Below are positions 11,841-23,700 of a DNA stretch of 64,000 nucleotides, piece by piece (position 1 is the first letter of the stretch; every line of letters starts with the position of its first letter). The translations under genes and the position numbers were made by a program. Origin of the DNA: Megaustenia siamemsis (taxonomy: Eukaryota > Mollusca > Gastropoda > Stylommatophora > Ariophantidae); NCBI GenBank assembly GCA_032433765.1, contig JAVIAB010000073.1:64560199-64624198 (forward strand), read 5' to 3'. The notes beneath the pieces were generated by a model. The model worked only from the letters and a program-made list of their open reading frames with translations, ran no database searches and had not been told where the DNA came from.

Positions 11841-12459
11841 ACCATCATTAGCATCCCTGAAATTTGTCCGTTTTACACGCATGCCTTTCACACTCCAAAA
11901 CTAACCATACATGCCATCTTTGTTCGTCTATCCTCACAAACATACATTGCAAAATACATTACTTAATATTTTCCTTATAACATCACATCATATATATAAA
12001 TTATAAATATCCTTATTACTTCACTATTAGCAAAAACGTCCTACCAATTGTGGTTTGATTTCTTCCATTTCTTTTCTTCTCCAGTCATCTAATAGGAGAC
12101 TTATTTCTCCTCCCTGGTCTACCTTCCCTGGTGCTATTATTAGTCATACCACTAAATCGCGTCACTACTTACTTCGGCGTTTCTTTTCATCTCTTCTGTA
12201 TATTTTTGCCTTTTCCCTATTCAATGCGCAAAGATTTGATCACCAATATGTCATCATCTTGTCGCATTTCTTATTAACTGCTATCCTGATACGTTCTTTG
12301 GTACCAAGAGCCCAAAATTTAAGGCCTGAGACTGTCTCATTATTAATTCCCACATCATGTTTAGTATCCACTCTCACTTAAACTTTTGCTAACCGTTTCG
12401 TATTATGTTCATCCATTTCTTTTTTCTTATGCTCCAAATGTTCCTTTATCTACCTCTGA

Positions 12460-12462
<3 letters not shown>
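11841..12462. other. no recognised gene
   Basis: AT- and pyrimidine-rich. A - strand reading around 12060-12380 has a lysine/arginine-rich LINE-linker flavour, but I could not tie it to any family here. Confidence 0.5.

Positions 12463-12514
<52 letters not shown>
12463..12514. repeat. (TA)n microsatellite at the NL-D tail
   Basis: A TA run with one TG interruption runs directly into the (TATC)n tail of the antisense NL-D copy. Confidence 0.95.
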
Positions 12515-12515
<1 letters not shown>

Positions 12516-13352
12516 CTATCTATTGACCTTTCGAGCCGTAACCGGCCCATAGGGCGTAGACCAAGATACACCTTCTCCTATATGAATTTTTGTTCTAGCA
12601 GTTTTCTTTTAAAGATATTTTATCAAATCTCGCCATCTGTCTCTGTTCTGTGCAAGCAGTTCTATCTCATTGAGGGAGCCGACTCCTGCTGCTCTTGCCT
12701 CTCTCATCAATGTTCTTCTCAGTGTCTCCCTGGGTCTTCCTCTTTTTCTTTTACCTGTTGTTTCCCATATGAGGGCTTGCTTTGCTATTCGATTATTATC
12801 TCCTCTCATCACATGTCCAACGTATGACCATCGTCTTTTCTTTATTACTGAAGATATTAGTGGTTGATTGGCGATTTCTCTAATTTCCTCGTTTGTTTTG
12901 AATTCGTTCCATGCTATACCGAGTATTTTCCTTAGACATTTATTTTCGAATGCGTTCAACTTTGTTTCTACAGTATATCTCTTGTTGTTTTCCAGCTTTC
13001 ACACGCATACGTAAGGGTTGATAGTACATTTGATTTGAATAGCCTAAGTTTTGTGTTTGTGCTAGTGAGTTTTGATTTCCACAACTTTTCAAGGCTTCTG
13101 AAAGACATTGCTGCTTTAGCTATTCTGATTCTAATTTCTTTGCTCGTATCCCCTTCTCGATCAATGTGACTTCCAAGATAGATAAAGTGATTGATCTCTT
13201 CTACTGGTTTGTTTTCCATGTATATTTTGTTACTTGTTGGAATTAAACTTTTCATGACTTTAGTCTTTTCATGATTGACCTCAAGCCCAATTTTGCTGGC
13301 TATTGATGATAGTTCATTTGTGTTTTCCTGCATCGTTTTTATCTGACTGCTG
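12512..13352 (-). mobile_element. NL-D (RTE-like LINE) copy 1, 5'-truncated
   Basis: The 3' end is at the left (TATC tail, then the conserved stretch around 12525-12600). On the - strand 13333-12968 encodes GLEVNHEKTKVMKS and FIYLGSHIDREGDTSKEI. After one frameshift, 12959-12609 encodes KCLRKILGIAWN to GHVMRGDNNRIAKQAL and the C-terminus RWRDLIKYL. This is the post-catalytic RT part of an RTE-like protein; the copy is cut off just before the FADD motif. Confidence 0.85.
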
Positions 13353-13629
13353 ATATATATATAAGGTGACCATATTTTTTAAACCCTAATCCGAGATGGA
13401 TTAATTTGAGTTAAATTTTCCATCAATAAAATGAAATTTCTTCCGTCTTTATCAAGTGAATAATACATATATTTTAAAAATAATTAAAACACCTAACAAT
13501 ATAGGCTTATATAACGTTATCAGGAGATTTAAAAAAAAACAGTGGTACTCACTTAAATGGAATGTGAAGCAGTGTTGCTGTACTTTTCTGATGAGTGTAT
13601 TTTTAAAAAAAAAAGATCTTTCTTTGTTT

Positions 13630-15415
13630 GGAGCATCTTAAAAAATTCAACACATGTTATGCTCATTGTTCACTTTCGTGATCAAGGTGGCCTTTAAAGT
13701 GTCCACGCTTAGATGTGTTTTATCATTTGTCCACAAGCTGTTCATCAGTGAAAACAATCTTTCCGTTGCAGCATTTGTTCCCGGTAAACGCAAAAAAGAA
13801 CTCTGCCAGCTTCAGAATATGTGAAATTGACACATGCCAGTTTTTGAAGTTGGAAGCCATTTCAATCCAACGCTGCCCTGGTAATGTTTTATTAATACTC
13901 CACTCAATAATTTTCTGAGAAGTAACAAACTGCTTCATGTAAACATACTCGTCATAAATTTCATTTTCTGGAAATTCGACTGAAGATAATGTTTGACTCA
14001 CTATTGATGAAGATTTCTGAATATCTTCCCAAGTTGGTGTTCTGTTCAACATTACCCAGCTGTAGGCCTCAAGGCTTTGAAAATTATTTGCAGCCCATTT
14101 TTTCAAATAACTTAAAGCTGTTTCATAGAATGAAGAAACACTGCCTTTAAACTTGTTCACATCATCCTGTGGAATTCCTTCCATTTCCAGCTTGTCAAGA
14201 ATTAGCTCAGCTCTTGATGGCAAGAAACTATCTTCCAGTTTAAACTCCAAGATAGTTCTCAATCCATTGATGCTGTCAATTACTTCAAAAACAGTGACCA
14301 CCTGTCCCTCAACTTTCTGCACTGTTTCGTGGAAAGAGGATGCCTGACTGTGAACAAAAATAAGCCATGCCTCAGACAGGGGTTTTCAAAGAATTTCTGT
14401 ATAAAGGCTGAGCATCTGCCTTGAGACTGAAAATAGGGTTTTAAAGGCAGGAACATGTGAATAACTCTTTCAACATCAGGCAGCAGTGCAAGCCACCTAG
14501 TCTGTGCATAACCTAAAATCATCTGAAAGTCTGTGTCCACAAACTGGCAAAACTCCTCGAGACTTTCAACTCAAACTGTGTATGATTTGAAGTGCATATA
14601 CATTTTAGCAATAATCATCTCAACATAAATAGGTAATACATCTGCAGCTGCTCGAACAGTGTTGTGGAAAATATGGCATGCACAACTAACACCTATCAAA
14701 CCATGTCCGAGGTTTTCTCTCAACTTTATGAAAACATTGTTCTTTCCTAGAAACTTTCCTAGAGCAGAAAAAGTTCTTTCTACTGATGCTGATGCGCATA
14801 ACGTAGTATAAATAGCTAAGGAAGTTCCGGTAATGAGACATAGTTTCAGTTTCACTTTTTGACGATTCTGATTGGCTAGAGCTAAAAATAACCCATGAAA
14901 CCGCATTAGTGTAGAGGTTACTTTGCTGTATAATTTTGACGGGAATTTTTGAATGTCAAGGTCGTTAATAATTGGTTCGGTTAGAGGAAAAACGTACCGC
15001 TGGCTCCTAGAGGTTTCAATGTAGTTTCGGTTTTATTCACAAACGTTATGGTGGCCAGAGGAAAACCTTGCTTTAATAAATGCAAATAAAAGCAAATAAA
15101 TCATATTGGCATACGAAATATGTAATAAAATATTCGAAAATTTGTAATATAATTATTTTAAAAATATAATAAATTATCATTTCCTTTTGTATTTCGTTAA
15201 TATGTTCAGGTTACCGACGGTAGCTGCGGTATCATAGAGAATACGCCACTGGATTCTATATCACTGTATGATAGGCAAATGCACCTTCTGTAACAGCTAA
15301 TTGTTCTTCTTTGTCACCAATCTGTTCAGCTCGAAAAAATGTTAATGGCGAGGTTGATGCAGCTGTAGCAACGGCCCTCTTATGTTTCGCACTATTTATG
15401 CGACTGTAATATCAC
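13630..15415 (-). pseudogene. hAT-family transposase relic, rearranged
   Basis: Reading right to left, 15410-15270 is an open frame with INSAKHKRAVATAAS and KEEQLAVTEGAFAYHT, wording I associate with the N-terminus of KIAA1586/ZMYM-like hAT-derived proteins. 14860-14760 reads ASASVERTFSALGKF, the hAT C-terminal dimerisation motif. It is then followed by hAT core sequence: ENLGHGLIGVSCACHIFHN (14720-14660) and ILGYAQTRWLALLPDVERV (14520-14465), down to EFFFAFTGNKCCNGKIVF (13800). A tail near 13720-13650 (SVDTLKATLITKVNNEH) lies in another frame. Stops and frameshifts break it. A dimerisation motif upstream of the core means two hAT copies were spliced together by rearrangement. Confidence 0.7.
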
Positions 15416-15427
15416 CAATAAATAAAA

Positions 15428-16350
15428 CAGGGTGTTAGACAAGGTTGTGTGCTGTCACCAGATTTGTTTAATATTTATAGTGAGATTATTTTAAGATCCA
15501 TAAGGGACATGCCTGGAATAACAATTGGAGGTCATGATATAAATAATCTAAGGTATGCTGATGATACAGTCTTAATCGCTAAGAGTCAAAATGAATTACA
15601 AGAAATGTTGGACATTATAGTGAAAGAAAGAAAAAATAAAGGACTCGGCCTTAATAGCAAAAAGACAGAGGTAATGGTAACAACAAAGAAAAAAACATCG
15701 CCTCAGTGCAAAATAAAGACAAGTGGAACAATATTAAAACAAGTAAATGAATTTAAATATTTGGGAACTTTGTTAACCTCAGACGGAAGATGTACAAAAG
15801 AGGTGAGATGCAGAATGGCTCAGGCAAAAGCAGCTTTCCAAAAAATGAGGAAGATACTATGCAATCCATTTTTGACAATAGAAACAAGAAAAAGAGTTCT
15901 TAATTGTTATGTAGAGCCGGTCTTAACATATGGATGCGAATCATGGACAATATGACAACAGACAAGAAAATCACTGGAGTCTGTAGAAATGTGATTTTAC
16001 AGAAGAATGTTGAGGTACCATGCACAGCTAAGAAGAGTAATGAAGATATTCTGAGAGAGATCAAAGCAAAAAGAGAGCTAATTTCCAATATTAGGAAGAA
16101 ACAATCATCATTTTTGGCCATGTAATGAGAAGAGAACAACTGGAATATATTGTAACAACTGGAAAAAATTAAGGAACGAAGAGATAGAGGGAAGCAAAGA
16201 GACAAAATAACAGAAAGCTTAAGAGAATGGCTTGGCAGAAGGTCAACAACAGAAATTATAAATAGCTGCCGATATCGAAAGTTGTGGAGAGACATGATCA
16301 CCTACGCCAGTAGGCCCGGTACTTGATGATGATGATGATGATGATGATGA
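15428..16350 (+). mobile_element. NL-E subfamily 1 LINE, 3' part
   Basis: It starts inside RT at QGVRQGCVLSPDLFNIYSE, keeps INNLRYADDTVLIAKS (15545) and continues to LTYGCESWTI (15953). There a stop appears, and frameshifts scatter the remaining C-terminus. It ends in a (GAT)n tail at 16326-16350. The truncated 5' end abuts the hAT relic. Confidence 0.85.
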
Positions 16351-17966
16351 ATATCACCACGTCCACTATGGGCAGTTTTAAAAGATGATTGTAAGAAGTA
16401 ATGGCGTAGAGTAGATTACTAACTCTCGAGACAAAACAATATGTGGGTTGCCATCGCTAGGGTCAAAACAAGTATTGTGCTCACTAACCTGCTACTTTTC
16501 AATGCAATATTTTTACATATTTTTTTTTGCTTTCGAAATTGTTGCGCCTATAAGAATTTAACAGCAGTCACGGATTTGAACAGCGCCCATCCTACTGTGG
16601 TAAATTCTAAACGACTAGGTCCCAGTGCTCTTGCAGCAAGGGACATACATGTGAAGCTCAGCCATCATGCATAACAAAATTCCGGGATCCGACCCCGGGT
16701 TGAATTTAACCAATGTCATCAAAGCTAATTTTCCGTCGAAGGTAGCAATGTACTTATCCATATACGAAATAAAGGCATTCATAAAGCATCCATGTAATAC
16801 TCTATTTTTTTTTATGATTCTCAGAATCATGCGCTTTGAGATACAACTACTAGACTGCTGTTCTATTGTTAGTTACTGACTTGTTGAAGACAGTGTTGTC
16901 AACAAGAAAATACACAATAGTCAGTTCTACAGGTGTGTCAAAATTACAATATTGCCTACTACAGTTCAATAATGTTTGCTTGTCAATCTTGTAAAATTAA
17001 AAAAAAATAATGTTTGTTGTGCATGGAAGATTTTTATAATAATAATAATTATTACTTTCCAACAATTGTAGAGTAAAACAGTTCAAACACATCATGACAA
17101 AGAAAAAAAAACAATTACAAGTAAGATCAAAAGCAACAGATCAATTGATAAGCCCAACAGCAATCACTCCAGCGATTATTGTGTCTATGGAATTATCAGG
17201 TATCATCTATTCTCTGAATGCCCCTTGTTGCATAACCCATAAAAGGTAACAGCGATTATCTTTCGCGACTGACTTCTTTCTCAATCAAATTCAGGCTTCA
17301 CTCAAATGAAAGGTTATGCTATGTGAGGATATTGTGAGATTGTAGCAAGATTTTTAAAAATAATGTTACATTGATACGAAATTGAAAAAAAGTTTTCCGG
17401 GTACTTTCTCAGTGCATACAAAAGCTCAGGGACCAGGTCCAAGCTGAGTGAAGCCAAGGATCTAGTTTTATGAAGGCTACTTAGTTGGAAATGTAGCCTC
17501 ACACGAAAACCACAGTATGAACCATTAGAATAACTTGTCTCGCTTCATTATATCCAAATAGTGGCAACAGGACAGGATATTAAATTAACACATTACACAA
17601 TAGTACTTACTGGTGGTGATGAAGGGGTAGGGTTATCTCTACCAAAGGAGGATAAAGACGTCTTCTTTCCTCCACTAGTCTACTGGAAACCCTTGGGCAA
17701 GGTGAAGTACCCGTTTAGCTCTCTCCCCCCCCCCCCCAACATCAGGGTTACATGAATCTATAGGTGCAGGTGGTGGATGGTGTGGAGCAGCCGACAAGTA
17801 GACTAGTAGTAACGGTTATGCTCCTCACTTCGTGACGGCAGCCAGGATCTCATTTGTAGAGAAAATGACTACGATATCTGACTACTACAGTTACTGCCAA
17901 AAAGGAAAGGAATTGCATACTACTTTCTTATATTGCCGAGAATAATCATGTAATCTGAGAATTCAT
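16351..17966. other. no recognised gene
   Basis: Mostly AT-rich. It has a C13 run near 17727-17739 and short purine-rich stretches. No open frame shows a family motif. Confidence 0.55.
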
Positions 17967-18225
17967 TGTACAGCTAATAGGACCAAAGAGAAAATTCTCA
18001 GAGGCCAACACAAAAAGGAAGCTAAAAAAAAAACAAACAAACATCAGAAAGAAACAATCGACATTTTCCAGGAACAGCAAGAGAAGAAGAAAGCTGGAAT
18101 ATTTTGTTACAACTGACAAAACACCGTGAAAGAGAGATCCCAGACAACACAGATACAAGATACCAGATAGCTTGGTGTCGCGGCAAGGAAAACAGTCAAC
18201 ATAATTGATACACTGCACTGTGAAG
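17967..18225 (+). mobile_element. NL-E subfamily 1, 3' fragment
   Basis: It is collinear with 43930-44190 of the larger copy, with many substitutions and an A-rich expansion near 18027. Confidence 0.7.
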
Positions 18226-19314
18226 AAAATAAAATACAAACAAGAGACGCTAAAACAAAGTGAAACAAAATAAGTAAAGAATTTAAAATTTCAGAAAAGG
18301 GCAGTATGCAAATTTTAAAGATTTGTATGTGAATCAAAAATGCTCCAATGTGGAGATAACCTTAGATTGATTGTTTAATTGCTTTATTTTATTGTAGTTA
18401 TCCGCCGTTTTAGTTTTATTATTGTAGGTAGGAGAAAATTGTTTCCAACCACTCCTTTTTTAAAATTTAGCAAAATACACTTTCAGTATTTTTGCAACAC
18501 ACGCGATTAACAGGTGCTGGTCAAGAATAAGTTAACGATTGTTCTCTTCTAATTTGTGATCAAGGTCGGTATTCGTGTTTCCATTTTGGGAAAGTGGACT
18601 GTTGAGGTCGAATTTTCCCTAGCCCAAGATGGCGGCGAATGCCATAGTCGTTGATTATTTTATTATTATTGTTGTTGTCTAGGGTACTTTATAAATTATA
18701 ATGAACAGTAATAGCCACAGTTTGTGCATTCAGTTATTCGAGGTGATTTTTCACCACATATATAACTTAGAACTTACATGGACTACGATCTGCTCAATCA
18801 ACGAATGCAAATAACTGTGTAGTATAAAATTAAAATAATAATAAATATTTTTTAAAAAATAACAAATAACAATCATAATCATACAATGTGTAAAATCGGA
18901 AGACTTTAAAAAATTTGATATTATTATGATTATCAATATATCATATTATCGTTATAATGTATTATTGAATATGAATTAAAATTTAATATATGTATAGTAT
19001 AGTTATATGTCATATTTCATATAATAAATAATATGATATGAATTAAATATATGGTATTAATAATTATTGATTTGATGAAACAAACTAATTCTAACGTCTA
19101 TAAACCTTGCCTTCAGACTTCTTACACAATAAATGAAATGAAACAAAAAAATGTCTAAATTGATTGTCTATTAACATTAACTATTAACTCTTACTTAGTT
19201 TCTGGTAATAAAATTAAGTAACTAAGTACTTCTACTTTAGGAGGAGCTGTAAACAGACTAAGAATGTTTTGTCTAAAACTACTTAGCTTAGTACTAGGAA
19301 AAAACACAGTGTCA
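18226..19314. other. no recognised gene, very AT-rich
   Basis: 18900-19080 is composed almost entirely of A and T, with imperfect ATATCATAT-type palindromes. Apart from the YY1-like site nothing stands out. Confidence 0.55.
18625..18636 (+). promoter_or_regulatory. YY1-like motif overlapping an ATG
   Basis: CAAGATGGCGGC matches the YY1 consensus found at many animal start sites. The ATG at 18629 opens a 16-codon frame ending at TAG. No gene is attached to it here. Confidence 0.35.
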
Positions 19315-19983
19315 GTACAGGAAAAAATACTGATACACTATGTATTTCCGAGCTGTGATCGCGGCATTATGCTATAGTCATGAGAACACCTGCGCGAAAG
19401 ATATTGCCTACGAAGCTAATTTTTTAGTTAGCTGAGTGGCAGTTTTCCCTAGCGTTTGGCTTTTCGTGGCAACGCGCTGTGCCACTGAGTATGGGTTCGA
19501 TCCTGCTTTGGTCCATATTTTTTTCTGTTGTTGATTATTTGTCAATTTTTCAGAGTGCTGTAAACATACCTCTTCCTCTGAATTGATTCGCTGATTATCA
19601 CCTCGGAAGTTTCCTTCTATAATAATATTAATTTATTATTATTTGTCTCCAGCCTAAACCACTGGAAACTACTATTCGTGCTGTTTCGTCCTAAATGTTT
19701 GTCTGCAACGCAAGTATTCAGCCCTACCCTATCCGGGAGATACTTGTCTTAACAGGAAAAAATACAGACACACTATGTATTTCCGAGCTGTGATCGCGGC
19801 CTTATGCTATAGTCATGAGAACATCTGCGTGAAAGACATTGCCTATGAAGCTAATTTTTTAGTTAGCTAAGTGGCAGTGTTCCCTAGCATTTGGCTTTTC
19901 GGGGCAAGGTGCTGTGCCACTGAGTACAGGTTCGATCCTGCTTTGGTCCATATTTTTTTCTGTTGTTGATTATTTGTCAATTT
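19315..19983 (+). repeat. tRNA-like tandem repeat, array 2 (period 435 bp)
   Basis: About one and a half units are homologous to array 1 but clearly diverged from it. The GTGGCAG landmark is at 19436 and 19871. The second unit breaks at about 19983, at the TA/TATC stretch that belongs to the NL-B insertion. Confidence 0.85.
19429..19503 (+). promoter_or_regulatory. tRNA-like A and B boxes, array 2
   Basis: TAGCTGAGTGG (19429-19439) is an exact A box in its 11-base form. GGTTCGATCC (19494-19503) is an exact B box. The second unit has TAGCTAAGTGG at 19864 and its B box at 19928. The spacing of 64-65 bp is the same as in array 1. Confidence 0.65.
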
Positions 19984-20000
19984 ATAGACAGTTCCATGAT

Positions 20001-20015
<15 letters not shown>

Positions 20016-20058
<43 letters not shown>

Positions 20059-20103
20059 ATATATATATATATATATATAATATATATATTATATATATAT
20101 ATA

Positions 20104-20137
<34 letters not shown>
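20016..20137. repeat. (TA)n plus (TATC)n microsatellite
   Basis: The TA-rich run ends at about 20106 and (TATC)8 follows to 20137. The TATC part is the antisense GATA tail of NL-B copy 2. Confidence 0.95.
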
Positions 20138-20139
<2 letters not shown>

Positions 20140-22306
20140 ATTCGCTCGAAGTATTGTCTATATCAGCAATGTCGTTTCCTGTAAGAATTTTACTGTCTTT
20201 GTAATTCTTGCAGTGGCCCATATAGTTTTGTCTGTAGTGTTGTATCTATGGGCCAATGGATTTTCCTCAGTCTACTATATTCAATGCAGTCTTGATGTAT
20301 GTGTTCAGCAGTCTGGGGTGCCTGTCCACATGTACAAGTAGTTGAGGTGCCGATCTTGAATTTTGTATACATGTGACTATGGAGTTGATTGTGTCCTGTT
20401 CTTAGGCGTATAATGATAACTTGTTCATATCTATTCATATTATGAAAGGCATCCTGATTTGGGGCTTGTGGTCCTCTGATTGATTTGATTATCTGTTTCT
20501 TATGATGGTATGTAACCGGTGTATCTAGTTGTGTGCCTGTTGAACCTTCCTTTGCCAACTGATCTGCTATCTCATTTCCTGGTATTCCACAGTGAGACGG
20601 GATCCACTGCAGAGCAACCCTGTGGTGCTTGCAGAGTTCAGTCAATAAGGTCTGCAGATGTGGTAATTTTCTGGATTGTAGTGCCTGGAGTACTGATCTT
20701 GCATCTGTCAAAAACACTACAGGCTGCGGGCTAAGATTACTGTTCAGCAGTTTTTCTATTGCCAACTTTATTGCTTGTATTTCTGCATCCTAATTGTGAC
20801 AATATTTCCCTATTGCTATTTTATTCATATCCCTAGTGTTATTTGGGTACTCTATATATGCACCTGCTCCCCCATTCTTTACTGCATTCTGTGCTGATCC
20901 ATCTGTGTACACACGGATCCATAGGTCTTGTGGGTATTCTTCATCCAGGAAACTGAGAGTTATTGTTTTTCGCTGTAGACTATTATGTTCCTCTTTGTCA
21001 ACTATTCCTTTCACTTCTGTCCGTATTTGAACTGATAATCCTGATTCATCTGTCCAGGGAGTCTGTTCTGGTATGGGCAGTAGGGGGTTAACAACTCTTG
21101 GCATGTCTGGTGTTTGTCTACTAATACGCTTGGCTTGGTGGATAAAACTGCTTCTCTTAAGTCGTCCCAATGCAAGATTTTGGAATCGGTCCTTCATTGG
21201 ATGTCTCGGCATGCACACACATTTTTCTGCCTGTATCAGCACCTTTGTGTCTCTCCATTCTCTCAGTGCTGGTATCCTCCACAATTTCTCCATCTCCAAT
21301 ATTGGTGTTGATTTCATTGCTCCTGTGATGACCCTAAGTGCCTGGTTTTGTACTTTATCCAGTTCTTGCAATTTGGTGTTTGATGCTGAGCACCATGCGG
21401 ATGATCCATATTCTAAATGTGGGCGTATACTCTGTTGGTAAACTTTACTGAGTATTTTCCCACTCGCACCCCATGTGGTTCCACACAACTTTCTTAGAAT
21501 AGTCAATTTCCTCCTTGCTTTTTGGGTTGCCTTATTTATCTGCTGTTTCCAAGATAGTTTTTTATCAAATGTAACTCCAAGATATGTAGCTTGTATGTCT
21601 TCTTTCACAGGCTCATTGTTTATGTAGATGGCTCCTGCTTTTTGTTTAGGGGAGAGTGTGAAAAGTGTAGTACTGCGTTTGTCTGTATTGATGCTGATAC
21701 ACCATCTATTTGTCCATGAATTCAGTGCATTCATAGCTCTTTGTAGCAATTTGGAGGCCACTGTTGCATACTCCTCTGTGCACCACATTACCAAGTCATC
21801 TGCATACATTGCCACTTTGATGCCATGTGGTAGTTCAGTAACTAGGTCATTGATGTAGATCAGAAAAAGTGTTGGAGATAGTACCCCTCCCTGTGGAATG
21901 CCCTGGCGCAGTAAGACCTTCTTACTCTTAAGACCATCCAGTTACACTCTGGCTCTCCTGTTATGCAGGTATGCTTTGACCCATTTGTACATCCTGCTAT
22001 TTACTCCATAATTTCTGTTTCTTCAAAAGCCCTTCCTTCCATACCTTATCAAATGCTTTCTTTAGGTCTATCCATGCTGCTAGTACCAGTTTCTTTTCTT
22101 AAAACGCATCTTCAAAAGCCCTGGTGGTGTTCTTGGCAAGGGTTATTTTCTGCTTGCTTTCGAGATGTTTCCATGTCATTGTGCAGTTGCTCTAGTTCAC
22201 TACTCCAGTATGGTTTGTAGTGTTTCCGTGCCCCTCTAGGTATTGTTTCCCTGGCAGCTTGTATTATTAGTCTACTGAATTCATCAACTATTTTGTGATG
22301 TCTCTA
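20105..22306 (-). mobile_element. NL-B LINE copy 2, 5'-truncated
   Basis: On the - strand, 21815-20790 is one open frame of 341 codons from MAMYADDLVMWC through the RT thumb and into RNase H (IRVYTDGSAQNAVKNGG). 20765-20190 continues RNase H (FLTDARSVLQAL, PSHCGIPGNEIADQLAKEG) and the C-terminal CTCG...HIHQDC zinc-like motif. The two parts are separated by a stop near 20789. Right of 21815 the RT motif A region is frameshifted, and homology ends at 22306, matching about 31345 of the full copy. This is the least damaged NL-B RNase H in the window. Confidence 0.85.
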
Positions 22307-22612
22307 TATATATATGATATTTCTAATTTAATATAATAGCTATTATATGTTACAGTTTATACACAGTCATATGCAGTGAATGATTTGAGTGATAAGTAAT
22401 TACAGATATATTTGTAAAAGTTTCCAAGGAGTAAAAAAAAAAAAAAGAGAAGCAACAAATAATAATAATAGTTACATTTATTACTGTTGTATAATTGAAC
22501 AACTGAAATTAGAACAACAACCACTTTGTTATTCTTCTTATTTTCACCTCCCTAGAGTACTGATTATGAGTTAACACGCTACCTACTGCGCTACTGAGGC
22601 GACCATTTTCAA
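22307..22612. other. short AT-rich spacer
   Basis: It contains a short (TA)n run, a 14-base A run at about 22433 and an AATAATAAT stretch. No gene. Confidence 0.6.
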
Positions 22613-23010
22613 CTCCCTGTGGAGCATAGGTCTTCAACAAACATTTTCCAAGCCATTCTTTTAAGATTATTCCATGTCTTCCTTATTAACTTCATCTCTG
22701 CTTCTACCTGTCTTCTCCAAGAATATTTTGGTCTTCCTCTTTGTCTTTTCCCCTGGTGATTCAAAAAACGCCTGTCATGCAAATCTCTGAATTGACTTTT
22801 GCAGTGGGTATCCTATTCAGCATTATCAACTTCGTTGTCTCTTTGTCCACTAGTATTTGACTGGTACTTTTCCGTAATTCTACGTTAGTGATTTTGTCCT
22901 GCCATTTCCATCCTTTTATTCTGCACAAGCATCCATTAATGAAGGCCTGTATCTTCGTGAATGTCATTTTTATTGTTCTCCGTGTTTCACGGCCATATTA
23001 TAGGACTGAC

Positions 23011-23535
23011 TTAACCCTAGATTGTGATGTTAATCTGTGACTGACTTACTGCTTACTACACTGTGAATGAGTACCACTTAATTTTGACATTAGGAGCTAA
23101 AGAAATAGTGTTTTCTTTGAACTTTTTGACATACAGATGTGTGTTGATACAGGACTTAAGTAAGTCGTAATGCCGTAAGTCCTTCAGTATGTTCAGCTAC
23201 CGCATAGCGTTATTCCATGTCCCAAGCTACAAAGGGTTATTTGAAGTCAGCCAATGACCTAGAAAAATTTCCTGATCTCAGTAAAAAAAAAATTCCATCA
23301 ATTTCTTTAAAATTGGCCATTTTTTTTTTTGCATTACATGAAATCGTATCTCATGAAATCGGGAAAAAAAAATATCCAATAATAATGGAAACAAATTAAA
23401 CACTAAGGGGTCACCGAAGGTGGTAAATAAGAAGGTACACATAATGGTGCCGAATTTGAACACAGCAAATTGTCACATTTTGAATTTGCGTTTTGATGCA
23501 GTATTTTTTACTAACATATTGTAATCAAAGGTTAA
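23011..23535. mobile_element. TTAA-flanked short DNA element (piggyBac-like MITE candidate)
   Basis: The uninterrupted NL-C copy reads GACTTAACATTGG (about 26750). Here TTAA is present on both sides of a 517-bp insert (23011-23014 and 23532-23535). The left end begins CCCTAGATTG, typical of piggyBac termini. The right end, read inward, begins CCTTTGATTA; about 11 of the first 16 bases match the left end. There is no coding capacity. Duplication of exactly TTAA and CCC-type ends are family hallmarks; the weak terminal repeat keeps confidence moderate. Confidence 0.6.
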
Positions 23536-23700
23536 CATTGGAGGTGAAAATGTTTAGTTTTTTTATTTAACCTAATTTCTTTGGATTTCCATATGCTTTC
23601 TAGTGCAACAAAGGCTCCTCTTGCTTTTATATCATTTTTTTCTCTGTTCTTCCTTCTTTGTTTATCTTACTATTTAGATATATGTAAGATTGTACATCTA

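Noticed and set aside
12405..12827. 140-codon + strand ORF
   Set aside because: It is the antisense shadow of NL-D plus a translated TA microsatellite.
16615..16879. Short ORFs in unannotated DNA between LINEs
   Set aside because: No motif, no splice-phase partner and no repeat in the window.
17561..17755. 64-codon ORF with a C-run
   Set aside because: It ends in a poly-C stretch translated as prolines, and no domain is seen.
19914..20204. ORF with YIYIYI and LSIYLSIY repeats
   Set aside because: It is a translation of the TA and TATC microsatellites.
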